A DNA stretch of 47,472 nucleotides from Acidovorax sp. NB1 (GTDB lineage: Bacteria > Pseudomonadota > Gammaproteobacteria > Burkholderiales > Burkholderiaceae_C), in assembly GCF_005405905.1 (NCBI RefSeq), contig NZ_BJHU01000060.1:1-47472 (forward strand). The letters are read 5' to 3'. Position numbers and translations under genes: made by a program. Shown one piece after another: positions 27,051 through 36,189 of the stretch. How positions within the stretch are numbered: position 1 is the first letter of the stretch; each line of letters opens with the position of its first letter. The notes beneath the pieces are model-generated. The model saw only the letters and a list, made by a program, of their open reading frames with translations, had not been told where the DNA came from and searched no databases.

Positions 27051-29213
27051 TCACACCGCCTTCCCGATGCGCCCCTGCCGCAGCGCCTGCACCACCTGCT
27101 CCTTGGGTCCGTCGGCCACCACGCGGCCGGCATCCATCACGATGATGCGGTCCACCAGCTCCAGCAGCGACGTCCTGTGGCTGATGAGCACCAAGGTGCG
27201 GCCCTTGGAAAAATCTGCTAGGCGGCGCTTGATGTCTTCTTCGCTCGAATGGTCCATGGACGAGGTGGGCTCGTCGAGCAGCAACACGGCCGGGTCGTTG
27301 ATCACTGCCCGGGCAATCGACACCCCCTGGCGCTGCCCCCCGGACAGCGACTCCCCACGCTCCCCCACCAGCATGTCGAACCCCTGGGGATGGGCATTGA
27401 TGAGGGGCAGGATGCCCCCGATCTCGGCCGCGCGCACCACCGACTCATCGTCTGCCAGCGGCGCCCCCAGCGTGATGTTGTCGCGCAGCGATCCGTAGAA
27501 CAGCATCACATCCTGCTGCACATAGCCCATCTGCCGCCGCTGCTCGGCGGGGTCCAGCTGCCGCAGGTCGATCCCGTCAATGAGCACCGCCCCCGAGGTG
27601 GGCCGGTACAGCCCCAGGATCAGTTTCTGCAGCGTGGTCTTGCCCGAGCCGATGCGCCCCAAGATGGCCACGCGCTCTCCGGGCTTGATGTTCAGCGTCA
27701 CATTGCGCAGCGATGCTGCCTGCTGGCCCGGGTAGGTAAAACTCACATCGCGGAACTCGATGCCCCCGTGGAGCCGCCCCCGGCTGATGAAGCTGGCCCC
27801 TTCGGGCCGGTCCACCTCGCGCTTCATCATTTCGTTCAGCGAGGTCAGCGCCGTGGACGCCGTGTGGTACTGCACCAGCAGCCCCGCCACCTGCCCCACC
27901 GGCGCCATGGCGCGCGAGGCCAGCATGGTGCAGGCGATCAGGCCGCCCATGGTGAGCTGGCGCTCGCCAATCATGTACACACCCAGGATCACGATGACCA
28001 GGTTGATGAGCTGCTGCAGGAAGGCCGAGCTGTTGCTCGCCGTGGCCGATAGCAAGCGCAGCTGCACGCCCACCCGCGCCAGCAAGGCCGTGCTGCGTTC
28101 CCACTTGCGCTGCAGCGGCGCCTCGGCGCCCAGCGCCTTCACGGTCTCGAAGCCCACCAGCGCCTCGACCAGGGTGGCATTGCGCTGTGCGCCCGCGCGG
28201 TAGGTGGTCTCGGACAGCTCGTGCATGCGCCCCTGCACCGCCAGCGCATAGAGCAGCATCACCAGCGCACCAATGACCAGCGGAATCAGCATGGGCCAGG
28301 AAATCCAGCCGATCACCACAACAAAAATCAGCGCAAAGGGCAGATCGATGAACGCCACCACCGAGGCCGAACTGATGAAATCCCGCACCGACTCGAAAGA
28401 CCGCAGGTTCGACGCGAACGACCCCGCCGATGCAGGCCGCTGCTCCATGCGTGTGCCCAGCACCTTCTCCATGATGTGGGCCGACAGCTTCACATCCGCG
28501 CGGCTGCTGGCCAGGTCCACAAACCGGCCCCGCAGGGTGCGCAGCACCAGGTCCCCCACGAGCATGATGGACAGCCCGAGCGCCAGCACCCACAGGGTGT
28601 CCACCGCGTTGTTGGGCACCACGCGGTCGTACACATTCATGGTGAAGATGGGCATGCCCAGCGCGAACAGGTTCGCCAGCAGCGCGGCCAGCAGCACATC
28701 GCGGTACAGGCCATGGTTTTCTGCCAGCACGGACCAGAACCAGTGCCCATGCCGACCGGCTTTCACCTGCGGCGCCCGCGCATCGAAGCGCTGGGATGGC
28801 CGCACATACACCGTGGTCCCGAGGTAGTCCGCCTCCAGCGCGGCGCGCGATACCTGGATGGGCGCATCGCCCAGCTCGGGCAAAACGACCAGCGCCTCGC
28901 TGCGCCCCTCGCTCCAGCCCAGCAGCACGCAGGCGCGCTCGCCCTGCAACAACAACACGGCGGGCAGCAACACGTCCTTGACACGGGCCAATGGCTCGCG
29001 CACCAAGCGGCTGCTCATGTGGGCGCGGCGCGCAGCACGCCCAAACAGCCCGGGCGTGAGCCGGTGCTGGTCAGCGGGCAGGCCCGCCATCACCGCCTCG
29101 GCGGTGGACGGCAGGCCATGCGCCTTGGCCACGATGAGCAGGCACGACAACAACTCGTCGGGACTGCCCCCTGCAAGCTCTGCAGGCGGTGCCACACCTG
29201 CATTTGAAACCAT
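27051..29213 (-). CDS. Type I secretion ABC transporter (LapB-like)
   Basis: 720 residues starting at ATG 29213 with AAGGAA upstream. Residues 20-145 form a C39-like domain whose catalytic Cys/His are not conserved (LSCLLIVAKAHGLPSTAEAV). It therefore probably guides the substrate without cutting it, as in RTX adhesin exporters. Six membrane helices follow (about 165-440). The ATPase shows Walker A GRIGSGKTT, signature LSGGQRQ and Walker B AVLLLDEPTSS. First gene of the run ABC-hlyD-luxR-72 aa. Its presumed substrate is the giant adhesin. Confidence 0.93.
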   Translation of the reverse strand: MVSNAGVAPPAELAGGSPDELLSCLLIVAKAHGLPSTAEAVMAGLPADQHRLTPGLFGRAARRAHMSSRLVREPLARVKDVLLPAVLLLQGERACVLLGWSEGRSEALVVLPELGDAPIQVSRAALEADYLGTTVYVRPSQRFDARAPQVKAGRHGHWFWSVLAENHGLYRDVLLAALLANLFALGMPIFTMNVYDRVVPNNAVDTLWVLALGLSIMLVGDLVLRTLRGRFVDLASSRADVKLSAHIMEKVLGTRMEQRPASAGSFASNLRSFESVRDFISSASVVAFIDLPFALIFVVVIGWISWPMLIPLVIGALVMLLYALAVQGRMHELSETTYRAGAQRNATLVEALVGFETVKALGAEAPLQRKWERSTALLARVGVQLRLLSATASNSSAFLQQLINLVIVILGVYMIGERQLTMGGLIACTMLASRAMAPVGQVAGLLVQYHTASTALTSLNEMMKREVDRPEGASFISRGRLHGGIEFRDVSFTYPGQQAASLRNVTLNIKPGERVAILGRIGSGKTTLQKLILGLYRPTSGAVLIDGIDLRQLDPAEQRRQMGYVQQDVMLFYGSLRDNITLGAPLADDESVVRAAEIGGILPLINAHPQGFDMLVGERGESLSGGQRQGVSIARAVINDPAVLLLDEPTSSMDHSSEEDIKRRLADFSKGRTLVLISHRTSLLELVDRIIVMDAGRVVADGPKEQVVQALRQGRIGKAV

Positions 29214-29367
29214 ATGAGTTCCTTGTTGCTGAATGTTCCAAATCACTCTAGCAACATAAATTCAAACCGCGAAGCAATAAATGGCAGCCTTGGCAGCAAC
29301 GGCCCCGCCCTTGCTCCTCTGGAGCCAAGCCAGCGGTTGCAGCAAAATCCGGGGTCGGACGCCCCCT

Positions 29368-30090
29368 ATGGACACCCCAGACCAGCTCTCCCTGCGCCGC
29401 TACGGCGCCTCCCCCGGCAGCCACAGCCACGACCACTTCCAGATCCTGCTGGGGCTGTCGGGTGCGCTGGAGCTGGAGGTGGAAGGGCGCGGCGTGCGGG
29501 TGGCTACTGGCGGGGGCTGTGTCATCGCTCCGGGGGACCGGCACGATTTCGAGTCCGCAGGGGGCAGCCTGTGCCTGGTGCTCGACAGCGCCCACCCGGC
29601 CTGGGCTGCACTCGCGCGCCTGCCCGGGGCGATGACCCCGCCCGCCCAGGCGCTGCCCCTGGCGCACTACCTGGCCAGTGCGCTGCAGCAGGGCCGCCCG
29701 CTGGCGCTGGCCCATGGCCCCGCATTGCTGCGCGAGGCCTGGCTGGCCGCTGGGCACGGGCCTGCCACACAGCCGTACGCAGCCCCGGGCCCCACGCGCC
29801 GCCGCCCCATCGACTGGCCTGCGCTGCAGCAATGGGCCGCACGGCAGTGGCACACCGAGCTGACCGTGGCCGACCTGGCCGCGCAGGTGCACCTGAGCCC
29901 CAGCCAGTTTGCCGCCCGCTGCCAGGGCGACCAGGGCATGGGCGCCATGGCCTGGCTGCGCAGCCAGCGGCTGGCGCAGGCCCGGCTGCTGCGCAGCACG
30001 GGCATGGCGGTGGCCGAAGTGGCGCGGCGCACCGGCTACCGCTCGCCCTCGGCCCTCACGGCCGCCCTGCGCCGCACCCAGCATCCTTGA
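29368..30090 (+). CDS. AraC-family transcriptional regulator
   Basis: 240 residues from ATG 29368. The N-terminal cupin-like sensor (HSHDHFQILLGLSGALELEV, GGCVIAPGDRHDF) is followed by the two-HTH AraC domain (about 165-240; LTVADLAAQVHLSPSQFAAR, MAVAEVARRTGYRSPSALTA). It is 79 bases upstream of the EamA transporter on the same strand, so control of that exporter is a fair guess. The upstream 29214-29367 region contains a GGGGTCGGACGCCCCC motif at 29351-29366, right at the start codon. Confidence 0.88.
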   Translation: MDTPDQLSLRRYGASPGSHSHDHFQILLGLSGALELEVEGRGVRVATGGGCVIAPGDRHDFESAGGSLCLVLDSAHPAWAALARLPGAMTPPAQALPLAHYLASALQQGRPLALAHGPALLREAWLAAGHGPATQPYAAPGPTRRRPIDWPALQQWAARQWHTELTVADLAAQVHLSPSQFAARCQGDQGMGAMAWLRSQRLAQARLLRSTGMAVAEVARRTGYRSPSALTAALRRTQHP

Positions 30091-30169
30091 CCCTGGACGC
30101 GGGGCAACCCCCCGCACGCGACGACAAACCGCCGTTGCGCGACGATGGGTGCGCGTAAGCTCGGCCCCC

Positions 30170-31003
30170 ATGCAAGCCAACCTCTATGCCCTGGGCGCCA
30201 TTGCGCTGTGGGCCTCGCTCGCCTCGCTGGGCGTGTCGCTCACCCACATTCCGCCGTTCCTGCTCACGGGCGTTGCGCTCATCATCGGCAGCGTGCCCGC
30301 CTGGCCGTTCGTGCTGCGCGACCCGTCGCAGTGGCGCATTCCGCTGCGCACGCTGGCGCTGGGGGTGTACGGCCTGTTCGCCTACCACTTCCTGCTGTTC
30401 ATCGCGCTGCGCCATGCGCCGCCGGTCGAAGCCAACCTGGTCAACTACCTCTGGCCGCTGTTCATCGTGGTGCTTTCGCCCGTGGTGCTGCCCGGCGTGG
30501 CGCTGCGCCTTCCGCATGTGCTGGCGGCGCTGCTGGGGTTTGGGGGCGCAGCCATTGCGATTGCCGGTGGGCGCGAGTTGAGCGGCACCCTGGCCTGGGG
30601 CTACCTGCCCGCGCTGGCTGCCGCCTTCATCTGGGCCACCTACTCGCTGCTGACCAAACGCGTGGCCGCCTTCCCGACCACGGCCATCGGGCTGTTCGGG
30701 CTGGTGTCGGGGGTGCTGTCGCTGCTGTGCCATGTGGCGCTGGAGCCCGCCGTCAGCCTGCAGCCGCGCGACTGGGCGCTGCTGGCAGTGCTGGGCCTGG
30801 GGCCGCTGGGGGCGTCGTTCTTCATGTGGGACAAGGCGCTCAAGCTGGGCGACGCGCGGCACATCGGCATCCTGAGCTACATCACGCCGCTGGCCTCGAC
30901 CGCCCTGCTGATCGTGGTGAGCGGGCGCTCGTTCAGCGCCAGCATTGCGCTGGCGACGGTGATGATCATCGGTGCGGCCATCATGGGCATGCGGGCACGC
31001 TAG
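30170..31003 (+). CDS. EamA/DMT-family transporter
   Basis: 277 residues and about ten membrane helices in two homologous halves, typical of the drug/metabolite transporter superfamily (YALGAIALWASLASLGVSL; second half AWGYLPALAAAFIWATYSLL). Members export amino acids or other small metabolites. The substrate cannot be read from sequence. VEANLVNYLWPLFIV is the conserved helix motif. Likely under control of the AraC protein upstream. Confidence 0.88.
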   Translation: MQANLYALGAIALWASLASLGVSLTHIPPFLLTGVALIIGSVPAWPFVLRDPSQWRIPLRTLALGVYGLFAYHFLLFIALRHAPPVEANLVNYLWPLFIVVLSPVVLPGVALRLPHVLAALLGFGGAAIAIAGGRELSGTLAWGYLPALAAAFIWATYSLLTKRVAAFPTTAIGLFGLVSGVLSLLCHVALEPAVSLQPRDWALLAVLGLGPLGASFFMWDKALKLGDARHIGILSYITPLASTALLIVVSGRSFSASIALATVMIIGAAIMGMRAR

Positions 31004-31055
31004 AAATACAAACAAAATTGGCGTCTACCGCGCGTCCATCAAGCATTTATAGCTA

Positions 31056-32294
31056 TCAAATTTGCACTTTCCTGCGTACCCGCAGAAACAACCAGCCGGT
31101 GACGGAGAGGTTCAGCAGGTTCCAGCCGATGCCGTTCACAAAGGCCGCGTGGTAGCTGCCGGTGATGTCGAAGATCCAGCCCGACAGCCAGCCGCCCAGC
31201 GCCATGCCCACCAGCGTGGCCATGATCACGGCGCCCACGCGCACGCTGGCCTGGGCGGGCGCAAAGTGCTCGCGCACGATGATGGCGTAGGTCGGCACGA
31301 TGCCGCCCTGGAACAGGCCGAACAGCGCCGAGATAACGTACAGCGGCACCAGCCCGTCGTAGGGCAGAAACAGCAGCAGCGCCACACCCTGCAGGGCCGA
31401 GCCCAGCAGCAGCGTGCGGATGCCGCCGATGCGGTCGCAGATGAGCCCGAAGACCAGGCGGCTCACGATGCCGCAGGCGAGCATGAGCGACAGCATCTGC
31501 GCGCCCTGGGCGGCGCCAAACCCGAGGTCGGTGCAGTAGGCGACGATGTGCACCTGGGGCATGGCCATGGCCACGCAGCAGGCCACGCCCGCCACACACA
31601 GCAGCGCCATCGCGGTGCCCGGCGCCAGGCCAAAGGGGCGGGCGCGGTCCACGGGCATGGTGCTGGCGCCTGCCGCTTCAGCCTGGATGGCGGGTGGGCG
31701 CTGGCGCATGCGCAACGACAGCGCCAGCATGCCCAAGCCACAGACCACGCCCAGCGCCATGTAGGTGGGCCGCCAGCCAACGGTGTCGATGCCGTACTGC
31801 ACGATGGGAGGCCAGAGGGCGCCCGCCACGTAGTTGCCGCTGGCGCACACCGCCACCGCAATGCCGCGCCGCCGGTTCCACCACAGCGCGGTGTCGGCCA
31901 GCAGCGGCGCAAACGTGGCCGAGCTGCCGATGAAGCCCATCACCGCATGCGCGATGCCAAACGCCCAGATGCTGCCGGAGAACGCCGCGCCCACAAAACC
32001 GCCCAGCACGGCCAGCGCGCCCAGCCAGAGCACGGGCGTGAGGCCGTAGCGGTCCGCCAGCCGGCCGGTGAGCAAGCCGCCCAGCCCCAGGCAGACCATC
32101 ATCAGCGTGTAGGGCAGCGAGGCGCTGGCGCGGCCGACGCCGAACTCGGCCTGCACGGCCGGGAGCACCACCGACACCACATACATGCTGCTGTTGCCCA
32201 GCACCACCAGGCCCAGCGTGACCAGCAGGCGCTGCAGGGCCTGGCGTGAGTCGATGAGGGAGGCGTCTGCAGCGGGCGCAGAAATGTGAGTCAA
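31056..32294 (-). CDS. MFS transporter
   Basis: 412 residues and twelve predicted helices. The loop 2-3 signature appears as GLLTGRLADRYGL and the second-half counterpart as GLICDRIGGIRTLL. The best start is TTG at 32294, with AAAGGG six bases before it. The first in-frame ATG would remove the first helix. The substrate is not evident. Its stop codon lies inside a TATAGCTATCAAAT motif at 31049-31062 shared with other intergenic sites. Confidence 0.85.
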   Translation of the reverse strand: MTHISAPAADASLIDSRQALQRLLVTLGLVVLGNSSMYVVSVVLPAVQAEFGVGRASASLPYTLMMVCLGLGGLLTGRLADRYGLTPVLWLGALAVLGGFVGAAFSGSIWAFGIAHAVMGFIGSSATFAPLLADTALWWNRRRGIAVAVCASGNYVAGALWPPIVQYGIDTVGWRPTYMALGVVCGLGMLALSLRMRQRPPAIQAEAAGASTMPVDRARPFGLAPGTAMALLCVAGVACCVAMAMPQVHIVAYCTDLGFGAAQGAQMLSLMLACGIVSRLVFGLICDRIGGIRTLLLGSALQGVALLLFLPYDGLVPLYVISALFGLFQGGIVPTYAIIVREHFAPAQASVRVGAVIMATLVGMALGGWLSGWIFDITGSYHAAFVNGIGWNLLNLSVTGWLFLRVRRKVQI

Positions 32295-32350
32295 ATGGGC
32301 CCTTTGCGCCTGATCAGCGTGTCTCTTATGCTATCACTTTTGATACTTAC

Positions 32351-34108
32351 TCACGACACGAGTAGCGCGGCTGGCTCCTCGCCGCCAATCACCTGCTGCG
32401 CCCAGGGCGCGAGCTTGCGGGTGTCGGCGCGCAGCACCTCCTGCTTGATCGCCAGGATCTGCGCCGGGTGCATGGAGAAGCTGCGCAGGCCCAGGCCCAG
32501 CAGCAGGCGCGTCATGGTCACGTCGCCCGCCGTTTCGCCGCACACACACACGCTCTTGCCCTGGCGCTCGCCCTCGGCGATCACGTCGCCCACCAGGCGC
32601 AACACGGCGGGGTGCAGCGGGTCGTACAAGTGCGCCACGGCCTCGTCGGCGCGGTCGATGGCCAGGGTGTACTGGATCAGGTCGTTGGTGCCGATCGAGA
32701 GGAAGTCGAAGTACTTGAGGAAGGTGCGCACCATGAGCGCGGCGGCGGGCACTTCGATCATGGCGCCCAGCTGCACCGGGCCGTAGGGCTCGCCGCGCGC
32801 ATCCAGCTCGGCGCGGGCCAGGTCCACCTGCGCCAGGGTCTGCTGGATCTCGTGCGTGTGCGCGAGCATGGGGAACAGCAGGTTGACTTTGCCATGCGCG
32901 GCCGCACGCAGTACGGCGCGCAGCTGGGTGCGGAACATGGCCGGGTCGGCCAGGCTCCAGCGGATGGCGCGCAGGCCCAGCGCGGGGTTCAGGTAGTTGT
33001 CCTTGTGGGCCTTGTTATCGAGCGGCTTGTCGGCGCCCACGTCGATGGTGCGGATGGTGACCGGCAGGCCCTGCATGCCGTCGATGGCCTCGCAGTAGGC
33101 GCGGTACTGCTCGTCCTCGCCGGGCAGGTTGCCGGTTTTGCCCATGAACAGAAATTCACTGCGGAACAGGCCCACGCCCACAGCGCCCGCGCGCACGGCG
33201 GCGGCGGCGTCGCCGGGCTGCTCGATGTTGGCCAGCAGCTCGATCTTGTGGCCGTCGAGCGTGACAGCAGGGGTATGGCGCAGACGGGCCAGGCGCTCGC
33301 GCTCCAGCTCCACCTGGCGCTGGCGAAAGCCGTATTCGGCCAGGATGATGGGCGAGGGATCGACGATGACCACGCCCGCATCGCCGTCGATGATGACCCA
33401 GTCGTCCTGCCGCACCAGCTGGCTGGCGGCGCGCGCGCCCACCACGGCGGGGATGTCCATGCTGCGCGCAACGATGGCGGTGTGGCTGGTCTTGCCACCC
33501 ACATCGGTCACAAACCCGGCGAACACGCTTTGCTTGAACTGCAGCATGTCGGCGGGCGAGAGGTCGTGCGCTACCAGCACCAGGGGGACGTCCACCGTGT
33601 CGTCCAGCAGCAGGTCTTGCTGCGTCTTGCGGCGCGGGCTGCTGGCGGGCGGTGCCACGGGGCTGGCCACGCCCTTCATGTGGCGCAGGATGCGCTCGAC
33701 CACCTGCTCCAGGTCGGCCTTGCGCTCGCGCAGGTACTCGTCCTCCATCTCGTCGAACTGGCGCGCAATCACTTCGAGCTGCGTGGTGAGCGCCCACTCG
33801 GCGTTGTACAGGCGCTCGGTGATCCAGTGCTTGACGCCGCCTGTGAGGGCCTCGTCCTGGAGCAGCATCAGGTGCACGTCCAGCAGCGCGGTCAGCTCGT
33901 GCGGCGCGTCGGCGGGCATGTCGGTCTGCAGGCGCTGCAACTCTTCGACCACGGCATTGCGGCCCTGGCGCACGCGCTCGATCTCGCCCTCGACCTGGGA
34001 GGGCTCCACAAAATAGTGCGCCACATCCACCCGGCTCGATGCCACCAGCACGGCGCGGCCGATGGCGATGCCGCGGGCAACGGCGAGACCGTGGACGGAG
34101 AAGGTCAT
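32351..34108 (-). CDS. ptsI: Phosphoenolpyruvate-protein phosphotransferase (PTS enzyme I)
   Basis: 585 residues. EI takes phosphate from PEP and passes it to HPr. The phospho-His is His209 in GGKTSHTAIVARS, with GLFRSEFLFM and the C-terminal PEP-site Cys region (VCVCGETAGD) also present. There is no N-terminal GAF domain, so this is EI proper rather than PtsP. It is the third gene of an EIIA-HPr-EI set with no sugar permease nearby. In betaproteobacteria this arrangement usually has regulatory duties. Confidence 0.95.
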   Translation of the reverse strand: MTFSVHGLAVARGIAIGRAVLVASSRVDVAHYFVEPSQVEGEIERVRQGRNAVVEELQRLQTDMPADAPHELTALLDVHLMLLQDEALTGGVKHWITERLYNAEWALTTQLEVIARQFDEMEDEYLRERKADLEQVVERILRHMKGVASPVAPPASSPRRKTQQDLLLDDTVDVPLVLVAHDLSPADMLQFKQSVFAGFVTDVGGKTSHTAIVARSMDIPAVVGARAASQLVRQDDWVIIDGDAGVVIVDPSPIILAEYGFRQRQVELERERLARLRHTPAVTLDGHKIELLANIEQPGDAAAAVRAGAVGVGLFRSEFLFMGKTGNLPGEDEQYRAYCEAIDGMQGLPVTIRTIDVGADKPLDNKAHKDNYLNPALGLRAIRWSLADPAMFRTQLRAVLRAAAHGKVNLLFPMLAHTHEIQQTLAQVDLARAELDARGEPYGPVQLGAMIEVPAAALMVRTFLKYFDFLSIGTNDLIQYTLAIDRADEAVAHLYDPLHPAVLRLVGDVIAEGERQGKSVCVCGETAGDVTMTRLLLGLGLRSFSMHPAQILAIKQEVLRADTRKLAPWAQQVIGGEEPAALLVS

Positions 34109-34153
34109 GGTGGTGTCACGGGGTCAAAAGGGCCAAGAAAACGGTCGAGGGGA

Positions 34154-34423
34154 TCACTCCCCTTCGCCAAATTTGTCGTTGATCAGCGCCAGCAGGGCGT
34201 CCATCGCCTCTTGCTCGCGGTCGCCGTTGGTTTCCAGCTCCACCTCGGAGCCCAGCCCGGCGGCCAGCATCATCACGCCCATGATGCTCTTGGCGTTGAT
34301 GCGGCGGTCGCCCTTGCTCATGAAAACGTCGCAGGGAAAGCTGCCAGCCAGCTTGGTGAGCTTGGCCGATGCGCGGGCGTGCAGGCCCAGTTTATTGCTG
34401 ATGGTCGTACGGGTCTTGATCAT
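34154..34423 (-). CDS. ptsH: HPr phosphocarrier protein
   Basis: 89 residues. Phospho-accepting His15 is in KLGLHARAS, and Ser46, the HPr-kinase target position, is in NAKSIMGVMML. Its start codon lies within the last 32 bases of the EIIA gene in another frame, so translation is probably coupled. EI follows after 45 bases. Confidence 0.95.
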   Translation of the reverse strand: MIKTRTTISNKLGLHARASAKLTKLAGSFPCDVFMSKGDRRINAKSIMGVMMLAAGLGSEVELETNGDREQEAMDALLALINDKFGEGE

Positions 34424-34850
34424 GTCGGTGACGGCGGTTCTGGTTCTGTGGCGCGGAAATGGCCACCTGCATCACCCCTTGCGTGCCCCCCACCACCGCG
34501 CGGCTGACCACGGAGTCGAGGGGTTCGGCCCGGTAGCTCACGGCGCGCAGCAGCATGGGCAGGTTGGCGCCCGTCACCAGGCGCGAGCGCACGCCATCGA
34601 CCAGGCGCTGCGCCACGTTGCACGGCGTGGCGCCGAACACATCGGTCAGCACCAGGGTGGAATCGGTGCCCAGCTGCTCCAGCAGGATGCGCGCCTGGGC
34701 CAGCGACTCTTCGGGCGGCTGGTTGGGCAGCACATCCAGCGCGGCCACGCTGTCACCGCAATCGGCAAACACGTGCAGGGCACATTCGCGCAGCGCGTGG
34801 GCCAGCGGGGCGTGGGCAATGATGAGGATGCTGGTGGGGCTCATGGTCAT
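34392..34850 (-). CDS. PTS EIIA component, mannose family
   Basis: 152 residues. It shows the EIIA(Man) fold motif with the likely phospho-His13 in SILIIAHAPLAHAL and the conserved TDVFGATPCNVAQRL. Two ATGs (34850 and 34844) are close together. The first is given, but either could be used. The polar tail (NQNRRHRHDQDPYDHQQ) is the part that overlaps ptsH and may owe its composition to that overlap. No EIIB, EIIC or EIID is nearby, pointing to a signalling PTS. Confidence 0.88.
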   Translation of the reverse strand: MTMSPTSILIIAHAPLAHALRECALHVFADCGDSVAALDVLPNQPPEESLAQARILLEQLGTDSTLVLTDVFGATPCNVAQRLVDGVRSRLVTGANLPMLLRAVSYRAEPLDSVVSRAVVGGTQGVMQVAISAPQNQNRRHRHDQDPYDHQQ

Positions 34851-34935
34851 GACCTGCGCGCAACAGAGCGTCAACGGACCACAGGGCGCAGGGGCCCGGT
34901 GCGGTGCGTGGAGGCGGCTGGGTGGGCGTCGGTCT

Positions 34936-36189
34936 TCATGGTGCAGGGGTTGGCAGCACATTATGGCGCCGCCCCCGCAGCAGGAACCACGCATAGGCGC
35001 CCGCGTTGCACACCAGGTACACCGCCATGGCCGCCTGGAACGCAGGTACCGTGGCCAGGCCCGCGCCCGCAAACGCATCCACCGCCAGGCCAATGCCCCA
35101 CTGCACCACAAACACGCCCACAAAGATCACCAGGTTGTAGGCCGAAAGCGCCCGCCCCGCCAGCGCCTGCGGGAACGCCATGGCCACGGCGGGCTGCGAC
35201 AGCGACACAAAGGTGCACGACACGCAAAACAGCGCCCAGGCCCCGCCCCCGGCCTGCGGCCCGGCCAGGATGATGCCCAGCAGCACCACCGAGCACAACG
35301 GCAGGCCCCAGGCCATGAGCCGGTCGGCCCCAAACCCCTTGCGCAGCAGCCAGGGGTTGAGCATGCCCCAGGTCCAGAAGGTGCAGAGCATGGACACATT
35401 GATCCAGAACAGGCCAGTGGCGGCCTCCAGCGCGGTGTAGCCCGCCACCCGCTGCATCCACGGCCCGGCCCACAGGGTCTGCATGGCCACCATGCCGCCA
35501 TAACAGAAGAACCCCAGCGGCGCGAGGCGCTGGAAGTAAGGGTGGCGCCACACCACGCCATAGCCCTGGGGCACGGCCTCTGCGGCGCTAGAGTCTGCCT
35601 TCGGCTGTGCCGCCGGGCCCCAGCCCGGCACCCACAGGGCGATCACCACCATCGACAGCGCAATCAACACCGCCAGCCCCCAGAACAGCGGGCGCCAGCC
35701 CACCAGCGGCAAGGCCCACTGCACGGGGAGCGTGGATGCCACCATGCCCAGCGAGCCGGTCATCAGCATCCACGAATTCGCCCGCATCTGGGCCACAGGG
35801 TCCAGCCAACGCCGGTAGCCCGTGAGCGGCGCCATCAGGCAGGCGCTGACACCTGCACCACACAACACGCGCCCGGCCAGCAGGCCCGAAAACCCGGTGG
35901 CCGCCGAAAACACCAGGCTGCCCACCACGGCCACGCCCAGAAACCCCAACGCCACCTTCTTGGGCCCGTGGCGGTCCAGCCACGTGCCCAGCGGCAGCTG
36001 CGTGGCCGAAAAGCCCAGAAAGTAGCCCCCGGCCAGCAGCCCCAGGTCACGTGCCTGCAGCGCAAACTCTGCCGCCAGCGTGGGCGCCAGCGTGGCCGTG
36101 ACGGCGCGCACCAGCGCCGACAAAAAATAGGCAAACGCAAACGCCAGGAAAACAATGACGGCAGAGCGCCGCGACAACACGCCGCTCAT
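34936..36189 (-). CDS. MFS transporter
   Basis: 417 residues from ATG 36189 and about twelve helices. The MFS loop motif is GTWLDRHGPKKVALGF, with a charged central loop (QPKADSSAAEAVPQ) between the halves. The start overlaps the stop of the upstream lipoprotein gene by four bases (ATGA), so the pair is an operon. Substrate unknown. Confidence 0.85.
   Translation of the reverse strand: MSGVLSRRSAVIVFLAFAFAYFLSALVRAVTATLAPTLAAEFALQARDLGLLAGGYFLGFSATQLPLGTWLDRHGPKKVALGFLGVAVVGSLVFSAATGFSGLLAGRVLCGAGVSACLMAPLTGYRRWLDPVAQMRANSWMLMTGSLGMVASTLPVQWALPLVGWRPLFWGLAVLIALSMVVIALWVPGWGPAAQPKADSSAAEAVPQGYGVVWRHPYFQRLAPLGFFCYGGMVAMQTLWAGPWMQRVAGYTALEAATGLFWINVSMLCTFWTWGMLNPWLLRKGFGADRLMAWGLPLCSVVLLGIILAGPQAGGGAWALFCVSCTFVSLSQPAVAMAFPQALAGRALSAYNLVIFVGVFVVQWGIGLAVDAFAGAGLATVPAFQAAMAVYLVCNAGAYAWFLLRGRRHNVLPTPAP

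Noticed and set aside
32468..34507. A 679-codon plus-strand frame over the PTS genes
   Set aside because: It is the antisense shadow of ptsI, ptsH and the EIIA gene.
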